Source: Lutibacter profundi (lineage in GTDB: Bacteria > Bacteroidota > Bacteroidia > Flavobacteriales > Flavobacteriaceae). From it: DNA of 64,000 bases. The stretch covers positions 960,001-1,024,000 of the forward strand of contig NZ_CP013355.1 in assembly GCF_001543325.1 (NCBI RefSeq). The letters run 5' to 3'. Numbering within the stretch: position 1 is the first letter of the stretch; the number at the start of each line of letters is the position of its first letter. Below, piece after piece: positions 1 through 6,473 of the stretch. Position numbers and translations under genes: made by a program. The notes beneath the pieces are model-generated. The model had not been told where the DNA came from, did not search any database, and worked only from the letters and a program-made list of their open reading frames with translations.

Positions 1-91
1 AAAAATACAACATTCAAAAATCGATTTCAAATGTAAGTTATTAAAATAATTAACAGCTAATTTTATTTGTAATTTAAATGCTCCATGAGAT

Positions 92-607
92 AGCGCGGAT
101 TTGCAATCTGTCCCTTTAAAATAACAACTTCTAATTCCGCATAGTTGTTTCTAATTTTTAGGGTTCGCTACTATCTTCTCTTTTTTAGGGTTGTTCTGAT
201 TTTTACTTTATAAATGTATTCGAATTACATCCTTTTCATAATACCTATCTTGCATATTTTGTAATTTTGTTTTCGCTTTAAACGTTCACATCCTTTTTGA
301 AAATCATTGAACAACCATTATCTTCTACTTTCGTGACAATTAGTAATAGTATCTATTATTATTTTTGAGATGTTTTTTTAAAATTACACCTAACATTTGA
401 TAGCAAAAAACCTGCTTTAGCCTTTTTAACTTTTCTTAGTTTACCATCAAAATAACACTTCTATAAATTTCTATACAAATAGGATAGGATAACGTTATTA
501 CGAGCAAAGCATAGATTTCTAATACAGAAAGTACAGATTTGTAATCTGCATCTCAACATAGTTGTATTGTTATTATTTGTCAAATGCATGGGTTGCAAAT
601 CTGCGCT
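92..607. repeat. Segment bounded by 15-bp inverted repeats, no coding potential
   Basis: The left end (92-106) reads AGCGCGGATTTGCAA and the right end (593-607) is its reverse complement with one mismatch. A further related fragment (cagatttgtaatctgc) lies at about 530-546. I see no open reading frame of note inside. This could be a decayed non-autonomous element or simply scattered copies of a short repeat; no flanking target duplication was recognised. The remaining bases from 1 to 91 hold nothing I can identify. Confidence 0.35.
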
Positions 608-617
608 ATTTGGGTTA

Positions 618-716
618 CAGCGTTAGGGATTGAGCGGCCTGTTTGAGCTCTTTTAAATTTTGTTCAAAAATTTAAAAAGCAAGTAGTGAAAGCCCGCCCC
701 ACGAGGGAACGCCCAA
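618..716 (+). ncRNA. Candidate structured RNA element, copy A
   Basis: About 99 bases closely matching a second copy on the minus strand at 3956-4055. Shared blocks include GCGTwAGGGATwGAGCGG, TGTTTGAGCTCTTTT, and AGyGAAAG. Closing pairs GCGTT (620-624) with AACGC (708-712), an AT-rich hairpin around 650-680, and a terminal CCC/GGG stem near 698-707 can all be drawn. The second copy keeps these pairings with different bases, which argues for RNA structure. It lies 57 bases upstream of the M42 peptidase start, before its predicted promoter. It may belong to a known flavobacterial intergenic RNA family; I cannot tell which. Confidence 0.5.
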
Positions 717-746
717 ATAATTATTTTTAGTATGAGAAAACTTCCT

Positions 747-754
747 TATTTTTG
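747..754 (+). promoter_or_regulatory. -7 promoter element of the M42 peptidase operon
   Basis: TATTTTTG matches the Bacteroidota -7 consensus TAnnTTTG. It lies 19 bases before the ATG at 774. No clear -33 TTG was found at the usual distance. Confidence 0.4.
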
Positions 755-773
755 ATGAAAATTTAACTTAATT

Positions 774-1865
774 ATGAGCAAAAAGAAAGCGATACTTACC
801 AAAAAATCTATACTTTTTTTAGAGAAATATTTAAATAATGCATCGCCAACAGGCTATGAAAATGAAGGGCAAAAGATTTGGATGGATTATTTAAAACCAT
901 ACGTAGATACTTTTATTACTGATAGCTATGGCACTGCTGTTGGTATTATAAATCCTGACGCTAAATTTAAGGTGGTGATTGAAGGGCATGCCGATGAAAT
1001 TTCATGGTACGTTAATTATATTACCCCTGAAGGATTGATATATGTGATTAGAAATGGAGGTAGTGACCATTTAATAGCACCATCTAAAATAGTACATATT
1101 CACACAAAAAAGGGAATAGTAAAAGGTGTTTTTGGGTGGCCTGCCATTCATACGCGTATGAAAGGGAAAGAAGACACCCCTAAACTTGAAAATATTTTTA
1201 TTGATACAGGTTGTAAAACTAAAAAGGAAGTTGAAGCTTTAGGAGTGCATGTTGGTTGTGTTATTACCTATCCTGATGAATTTTTTATATTGAACAAAAA
1301 TAATTTTGTTTGTAGAGCTTTAGACAATAGAATGGGTGGTTTTATGATTGCTGAAGTAGCACGATTGTTAAAAGAAAATAAGGTAAAACTTCCGTTTGGT
1401 TTGTATATTACTAATTCTGTACAAGAAGAGATTGGCTTGCGTGGTGCTGAGATGATAACTCATACTATTAAGCCTAATATTGCCATAGTTACTGATGTTT
1501 GTCATGATACCACAACTCCTATGATTGACAAAAAGAAAGAAGGGGAAACAATTTCAGGTGACGGCCCTGTTATTAGCTATGCTCCTGCTGTACAAAATAA
1601 TTTACGTGATTTAATTGTTGATACTGCTGAAACCAATAAAATTCCTTTTCAACGTTTAGCATCTTCAAGAGCAACAGGAACCGATACTGATGCTTTTGCT
1701 TATAGCAATGGTGGTGTTCCATCTGCCTTAATTTCTTTAGCATTACGCTATATGCATACAACTGTAGAAATGGTTCATAAAGATGATGTTGAAAATGTAA
1801 TTAAATTAATTTATGAAACCCTCCTTTCTATTAAAGAAGGTGAAACATTTAGTTATTTTAAATAG
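774..1865 (+). CDS. M42 family metallopeptidase (aminopeptidase/glutamyl aminopeptidase type)
   Basis: A 363-residue cytosolic zinc or cobalt aminopeptidase of the M42 (FrvX/PepA-like) family, expected to trim peptides from the N-terminus. Visible family motifs are the first metal-ligand block GHADE (residues 71-75), the bridging aspartate in ALDNRMGG, the catalytic glutamates in QEEIGLRG, the aspartate in VTDVCHD, and a late histidine in MHTTVE. Length is normal for the family. The ATG is preceded by a TAnnTTTG promoter element, and no signal peptide is present. The stop codon abuts the GTG start of the downstream acyltransferase, so the two are co-transcribed. The exact peptide preference cannot be read from sequence. 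Confidence 0.9.
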   Translation: MSKKKAILTKKSILFLEKYLNNASPTGYENEGQKIWMDYLKPYVDTFITDSYGTAVGIINPDAKFKVVIEGHADEISWYVNYITPEGLIYVIRNGGSDHLIAPSKIVHIHTKKGIVKGVFGWPAIHTRMKGKEDTPKLENIFIDTGCKTKKEVEALGVHVGCVITYPDEFFILNKNNFVCRALDNRMGGFMIAEVARLLKENKVKLPFGLYITNSVQEEIGLRGAEMITHTIKPNIAIVTDVCHDTTTPMIDKKKEGETISGDGPVISYAPAVQNNLRDLIVDTAETNKIPFQRLASSRATGTDTDAFAYSNGGVPSALISLALRYMHTTVEMVHKDDVENVIKLIYETLLSIKEGETFSYFK

Positions 1866-2621
1866 GTGAAAATACTCCGTACATTTTTAGCAATTGTTAG
1901 GCTGTTACTATTTGCATTAGTTACGCTAATTTTTTACAGCCTATTGCTAATTACTAACTTATTTTATAAAAGTAAAGATAAAAAAATTGAAAGAGCAATT
2001 ATTTACAGACGTTTTATAATTAGAGTTTTACATTATATATTAGGTACAAAAATTACTATTTATGGTAAAGAACCTACTATTTCGGGATTAATTATCTCAA
2101 ATCATAGGAGTTACTTTGACCCTTTAGTTATTTTGAGAAATATTTTAGCGTATCCCGTAGCTAAAAAAGAAGTTGAATCTTGGCCTTTGATAGGGAGTGT
2201 TTGTAAAACTACTGGTGTAATTTTTGTTCACAGAGAGAACAAAAATAGTAGAATGAAAACTTTAGATAAGATTAACATCATTTTAAATAAAGGTTTTTCT
2301 ATTTTAAATACTCCTGAGGGAACTACACATATTGAACCTACTACTATAAAATTTAAACCTGGCGCATTTGTTATTGCTGCACAATTAGGCGTGCCTGTAA
2401 TTCCCGTTGCGTTAGATTACAAAAACACTTCTGATGCTTGGATAGGTGATGATACTTTTATTCCACATTTTTTACGCTGTTTTGGGAAATGGCGTACTGA
2501 AATTAAAATAAGTTTTCTAGAACCCATATTTTCTGATAACGTAGATGAATTAATAGCGTCTTCAAAAAAACAAATTGACCAAGAATTGCTTCGTTTTAGA
2601 AAAGAATGGGATGCTGCGTAA
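1866..2621 (+). CDS. 1-acyl-sn-glycerol-3-phosphate acyltransferase family protein (PlsC-like)
   Basis: A 251-residue membrane-associated lysophospholipid acyltransferase. The N-terminus (residues 5-35) is a hydrophobic membrane anchor. The catalytic HX4D motif is seen as NHRSYFDP, followed by the substrate-binding block TPEGTTH and a later proline-rich VPVIPVAL strand, all standard for PlsC proteins. It would transfer an acyl chain from acyl-ACP or acyl-CoA to lysophosphatidic acid or a related acceptor at the inner membrane. The GTG start directly follows the stop of the M42 peptidase with no gap, so translation is probably coupled. Another acyltransferase of the same fold, such as an ornithine-lipid enzyme, cannot be excluded. 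Confidence 0.85.
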   Translation: MKILRTFLAIVRLLLFALVTLIFYSLLLITNLFYKSKDKKIERAIIYRRFIIRVLHYILGTKITIYGKEPTISGLIISNHRSYFDPLVILRNILAYPVAKKEVESWPLIGSVCKTTGVIFVHRENKNSRMKTLDKINIILNKGFSILNTPEGTTHIEPTTIKFKPGAFVIAAQLGVPVIPVALDYKNTSDAWIGDDTFIPHFLRCFGKWRTEIKISFLEPIFSDNVDELIASSKKQIDQELLRFRKEWDAA

Positions 2622-2632
2622 CTTTATAAAAT

Positions 2633-2705
2633 AAAAGAGGCTGATTGAAAATTTGATGCCATTCTGAAACAAGTTCAGAATGGCATCTTCAATCAGCCTC
2701 TTTTT
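2633..2705. terminator. REP-like hairpin acting as bidirectional terminator
   Basis: A long inverted repeat with arms of about 33 bases: AAAAGAGGCTGATTGAA at the left and the complementary TTCAATCAGCCTCTTTT at the right, with an inner core GATGCCATTCTGAA / TTCAGAATGGCATC. It sits between the convergent genes for the acyltransferase and the NrfD-type subunit, and U-runs follow on both strands. A related element lies at 29344-29480, in another convergent junction. Confidence 0.8.
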
Positions 2706-2720
2706 AACATTCTTTCTTCG

Positions 2721-3941
2721 TTATTTCTTCTTATAAACTAGTTTTCCTAATTCAATAGCAATACCTGTTTTTGCAAGAATTGTAAATATAAATGCCCCCA
2801 TTGCCCAAATACCAATAGTAACTGAAATTTCAACAAATGTTGGAGTATACTCTGCTATTTTACCCCAAGGGCCTGGAATAAAACCAGGAACAATTAACCC
2901 GAAACCTTTTTCAATCCAAATAGCTACAAACAACATTCCACATACAACATATAAAACCTTAAAATTACTTCTCAATTTATGAAATGTTAACACAGTGGTA
3001 GCAATTACATTCATACTAATAGAGGTCCAAATCCAAGGCAATAACGCTGTTTTATCACCCAAGCCAAAAAATAAATACACTGCACTTATACTATGATGTG
3101 TTGGTGCATAAAACTCTTTAAACAATTCTGAAATTAACATAATCAAATTAATTTGGGCAGCAACAGTTACAATTAAACTAATTTTTTTTATGGTATTATC
3201 GGGTACTTTAAACGCTGTAAATTTTCTAATTACAGCCAATACTAAAATAATTAATGCTGGCCCTGCAGCAAATGCCGATGCTAAAAATCGTGGACCTAAC
3301 AAAGCATTGTTCCAAAACGGACGTGCCTGCAATCCTTGGTACAAAAATGCAGTTATCATATGAATTGCTACTGCCCAAAATACCGAAATAAATACCCCAG
3401 GAATATAAATTTTAGGATTGGGAGTTTTTCCTTGGTAACGCATTATTAAAATATACAATGGTACTGTTATGTTTATAAAAAGGTATCCATTTAGCACCAA
3501 TACATCCCAAGTTAACATTGAGTTTGGAAAGTTAAACACGCCAATAACAGGTATCATATGCCATAAACGAGCAGGCCCACCCATATCTGCAACTACAAAC
3601 GCTAAACACATTAACAACGCTGCAACAGCCAATCCTTCACCAATTAAAACTGCTTGCTTAAAATCTATGCTTTTTAAAACATATGCTGGTAGCACTAACA
3701 TCACAGCCGCAGCCGCAACACCTACTAAAAAAGTGAAATTTGAAATATACAATCCCCAACTTACACGGTCTGTCATTCCAGTAACACTTAAACCCTGCTC
3801 TAATTGAATTCCATAATTATACATTCCAAACAACATTACAAAAGTTAGCACCGCCATCCATATATGGTACGCCTTACTTCCGTGCGTAATTTCTAGCAAA
3901 GAGTCTTTAATTAAACTTCCTAAAACTTTTAATGTCTTCAT
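2721..3941 (-). CDS. NrfD/PsrC-type quinol-oxidising membrane subunit of the nap operon
   Basis: A 406-residue polytopic inner-membrane protein of the NrfD/PsrC (DmsC-like) family, with about nine or ten hydrophobic segments and a short basic C-terminus. Such subunits bind menaquinol and pass electrons to a partner ferredoxin. The ferredoxin subunit is encoded immediately upstream (4072-5124), giving an NrfC/NrfD-like pair at the end of the nitrate reductase operon. No napC or napH is present, so this pair is the likely menaquinol dehydrogenase feeding NapAB. A candidate structured RNA (3956-4055) occupies the gap between the two genes. Family assignment is firm; the role in nitrate reduction is inferred from position. 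Confidence 0.85.
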   Translation of the reverse strand: MKTLKVLGSLIKDSLLEITHGSKAYHIWMAVLTFVMLFGMYNYGIQLEQGLSVTGMTDRVSWGLYISNFTFLVGVAAAAVMLVLPAYVLKSIDFKQAVLIGEGLAVAALLMCLAFVVADMGGPARLWHMIPVIGVFNFPNSMLTWDVLVLNGYLFINITVPLYILIMRYQGKTPNPKIYIPGVFISVFWAVAIHMITAFLYQGLQARPFWNNALLGPRFLASAFAAGPALIILVLAVIRKFTAFKVPDNTIKKISLIVTVAAQINLIMLISELFKEFYAPTHHSISAVYLFFGLGDKTALLPWIWTSISMNVIATTVLTFHKLRSNFKVLYVVCGMLFVAIWIEKGFGLIVPGFIPGPWGKIAEYTPTFVEISVTIGIWAMGAFIFTILAKTGIAIELGKLVYKKK

Positions 3942-3955
3942 TTTTATTTTTATTT

Positions 3956-4055
3956 GGGCGTATCCTTTTATTTCTAAAAGGTCGGACTTTCGCTACTCGC
4001 TTTTTTATTTCCAATAAAAAGAGCTCAAACATACCGCTCTATCCCTTACGCAGTT
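3956..4055 (-). ncRNA. Candidate structured RNA element, copy B, inside the nap operon
   Basis: A second copy of the element at 618-716, here on the minus strand between the ferredoxin and NrfD-like genes. The closing stem is GCGTA with TACGC instead of GCGTT with AACGC, a compensatory change. The last hairpin is CCTTTTA-GAAA-TAAAAGG where copy A has CCC-CACGA-GGG, so pairing is kept although sequence and length differ. It begins about 17 bases after the ferredoxin stop and ends about 15 bases before the NrfD-like start codon. It could set relative expression of the two subunits, act as a processing site, or just be a mobile repeat. Confidence 0.5.
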
Positions 4056-4071
4056 TTATTTATTTAACTAA

Positions 4072-5124
4072 TTAATCCATATAATACCAAAACTTAGGCT
4101 CTGTACCCAAATCCTCTTTCAATCTAAAAACTTTTTTATTTTCTAAAATCCAACGAATAGTACTATCTGGATCTAATAAATTACCAAAGGTTCTTGCTCC
4201 TGTAGGACAAGCCTCAACACAAGCCGGATTTTGTCCTTTACGTGATCGTTGTATACAGAATGTACATTTTTCCATCACTCCTTTCTTTCGTAATCTATTT
4301 CCTAAATAATGTTGATTTTTATTAACTTCTTCCTCAGGTACTTCAGGTGTTTTCCAATTAAATCGTCTTCCATCATAAGGGCACGCAGCCATACAATAGC
4401 GACATCCAATACACCAATCATAATCTATCACTACAATACCATCTTTTTCTTTCCAAGTAGCTTGAACTGGACAAACCTCAACACAAGGTGGGTTATCACA
4501 ATGAAAACATTGTGTACCCATATAAAAATGCCCTTCAGCTGGAACTTCATGATAATAATTATCATCAGCTTCTTCAAAATTAAAGCCTTTACCATCTTCC
4601 ATTTCATGGATACGTATATATTGCATTTGAGAAGCTCTATCTTGATTGTTTTCTTCAATACAAGCATTTACACAATCCATATATCCCTGACATTTAGAGA
4701 TATTAAATGCATATCCAAATAATACATCCTCTTCAGCATCTTTTGAAGACATGTTTATTTTCTTTCCTGTTCTTAATTCATAGGAACGAACCAAACGATT
4801 TACCGTTTCATTCTTTTCTTTATCAGTCATTAATTTATAATTCCCTTTAAAGTATTCGTCCCATTCAATAGCTGATTTTTCTTTGCTTTCATCTCCACCA
4901 ATAACACTACAAGATGTACTTACTGCTCCAGCTCCAATTAAAAGTCCGGCTGTTAGTTTTTTAAATGCAGATCTTCTGCTCATTGATACATCCATTACCT
5001 GACTGTATCCATCTTTAGGTGTTTTCTCTTCGCAAGAACCTGTATTGTTTCCACAACTACAATCTTCTAATTTTTTAGATTGATTTAAGTTTAAAGAAAA
5101 CCATTTTTTAGTATTGTTACTCAT
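4072..5124 (-). CDS. Tat-exported ferredoxin-type 4Fe-4S subunit (NrfC/PsrB-like) of the nap operon
   Basis: A 350-residue iron-sulfur protein with a twin-arginine motif SRRSAFKKL (residues 49-57) followed by a hydrophobic stretch, so it is exported by Tat. A possible lipobox cysteine lies at 72. Cluster motifs are C206/209/214/218, C238/241/244/248 and C287/290/302/306. The first motif has only C145, C151 and C155, with Tyr148 where a second cysteine is expected. It would carry electrons from the NrfD-type membrane subunit to the periplasmic cytochromes. The Tat motif follows an unusual 48-residue leader containing CSC; starts at Met44 or Met48 are possible, but the annotated start keeps tight 16-base operon spacing. 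Confidence 0.85.
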   Translation of the reverse strand: MSNNTKKWFSLNLNQSKKLEDCSCGNNTGSCEEKTPKDGYSQVMDVSMSRRSAFKKLTAGLLIGAGAVSTSCSVIGGDESKEKSAIEWDEYFKGNYKLMTDKEKNETVNRLVRSYELRTGKKINMSSKDAEEDVLFGYAFNISKCQGYMDCVNACIEENNQDRASQMQYIRIHEMEDGKGFNFEEADDNYYHEVPAEGHFYMGTQCFHCDNPPCVEVCPVQATWKEKDGIVVIDYDWCIGCRYCMAACPYDGRRFNWKTPEVPEEEVNKNQHYLGNRLRKKGVMEKCTFCIQRSRKGQNPACVEACPTGARTFGNLLDPDSTIRWILENKKVFRLKEDLGTEPKFWYYMD

Positions 5125-5140
5125 TGTTTAATTTCTTAAG

Positions 5141-5779
5141 TTATTGTCTTTCTTTAACTTTTTCAGTATTGAAACGTGCAGGCCAACGTTTTTCAAATTG
5201 TGGTGTATGTGGATTGTGGCAATTCACACAAGTATTTGATAATCTTGGTGGCGCCCAACCTCCTAGCTGTTTTCCATGAGCACCGCCTTTCCAATCTTTA
5301 AATTCTTTTTGGTGACATTGGCTACACAATTTATGACTGTAGTTAAAATCAATAGTACTACTTGTTAAACTATGTAAATTTCCCATATCATTTGAAGTAT
5401 GACAGGTAGCACAATTCATTGTTTCAGAGTTTGCATGGTTTAATTTAATGTCCCAATGTGCTGCTTTTTTATCAGCTTGCTTTTGTACCAGTGCTTCTAA
5501 TGGCTCCGTATGGCACTCTACGCAATTATAAGATGATAGTTGGCTCTTGCGTTCGGGAATTAAAAACGCTGTTTCACCTTCTTCTACTAGTACTGTTTTA
5601 ATTTCAGCATTTATCATAGAAGAACTTTCTGAAGGCGCTTTGTAATTAACACTTTCTCCTTCTATTTTTTCCATCACATTATGATATTTTTTTTCATTGT
5701 GTTTACAAGAAATTACAAACAAGCAAATGAATGTACCTAACATCACTTTTTTAATTATGGTTATCTTTAAATATTTCAT
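5141..5779 (-). CDS. Tetraheme cytochrome c lipoprotein of the nap operon
   Basis: A 212-residue protein with a signal peptide ending in a lipobox (FVISC, Cys25), so probably a lipoprotein facing the periplasm. Four CXXCH heme sites are visible at residues 86-90, 123-127, 152-156 and 184-188, with several extra histidines that could serve as distal ligands. It is encoded four bases after napB and 16 bases before the ferredoxin gene. It probably passes electrons from the ferredoxin/NrfD module to NapB, replacing the usual NapC. It does not look like NapC, which has an N-terminal transmembrane helix and NrfH-like spacing. Direct partner assignment is inference from operon order. Confidence 0.8.
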   Translation of the reverse strand: MKYLKITIIKKVMLGTFICLFVISCKHNEKKYHNVMEKIEGESVNYKAPSESSSMINAEIKTVLVEEGETAFLIPERKSQLSSYNCVECHTEPLEALVQKQADKKAAHWDIKLNHANSETMNCATCHTSNDMGNLHSLTSSTIDFNYSHKLCSQCHQKEFKDWKGGAHGKQLGGWAPPRLSNTCVNCHNPHTPQFEKRWPARFNTEKVKERQ

Positions 5780-5783
5780 CTTG

Positions 5784-6455
5784 TTATCGTATAAAATTCC
5801 CTATATCCTTCAATTCTTTATTATTCACCACATGACATTGTCTACAATTTGAACGTTCTGGATGAATGACTCTAATTTCTTTTGGTACTGCTGGCCCTGC
5901 GTGACATGCCAAACAATTCTCATGCAACTGAATTTGATGTGGAATTACCGGAGGCGCTCCAACAAATGCTGCATTGTCTTCAATAGGTACATAAAAATCT
6001 TGCTTCGTATAATTTTTAAATACACCTTTAGTGTTTTCCGTAACATGGCATTGACGGCAATTTACTTTTTCTGGGTGAGGCACTACAGGTGCATAAGCTT
6101 TATACTTGGGTACATAACCTCCATTTTGATGACATTTTAAGCAACTCTTCCCTCCTATGATTAAATCATCAATTACTGGATGAGGAATACTTGGAGGAGC
6201 TCCGTGAAAAGCTCTATTGTTATAGTATGTTTGCAACGTTCTTTGATGATTTTTATCTTCAGGCATTTTTGCATAATCCAATGCATACTTAGCCCGCTCA
6301 AACACTCCTTTTTCAGAGGGGATAAATGCTTGTTCTGTTTCTATTGAAAGATCAACATAAGCTTCTTCTTGTGATGTATAATAGCTTTTAGACCAAATAT
6401 AAATGACTGTAAACATTAACAGAGTAAATAGTACTATTAAAAATAATCGTTTCAT
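5784..6455 (-). CDS. napB: NapB-like periplasmic cytochrome c with duplicated heme module (four CXXCH)
   Basis: A 223-residue cytochrome with an N-terminal hydrophobic segment (residues 4-21) serving as signal or anchor. NapB normally carries two hemes. This protein has four CXXCH sites (105-109, 133-137, 181-185, 204-208) in two repeats of the same pattern: GAPPxIPH, then CLxCH, then PHPE or HPE, then NCRQCH. The IPH and HPE histidines are at 92, 127, 173 and 199 and are likely distal heme ligands. It is encoded 18 bases after napA and would hand electrons to it. The fourfold motif makes it a tandem-duplicated NapB; a separate cytochrome family with NapB-like repeats is the alternative. Confidence 0.8.
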   Translation of the reverse strand: MKRLFLIVLFTLLMFTVIYIWSKSYYTSQEEAYVDLSIETEQAFIPSEKGVFERAKYALDYAKMPEDKNHQRTLQTYYNNRAFHGAPPSIPHPVIDDLIIGGKSCLKCHQNGGYVPKYKAYAPVVPHPEKVNCRQCHVTENTKGVFKNYTKQDFYVPIEDNAAFVGAPPVIPHQIQLHENCLACHAGPAVPKEIRVIHPERSNCRQCHVVNNKELKDIGNFIR

Positions 6456-6473
6456 TTGTGTGTTTTTACTTTG

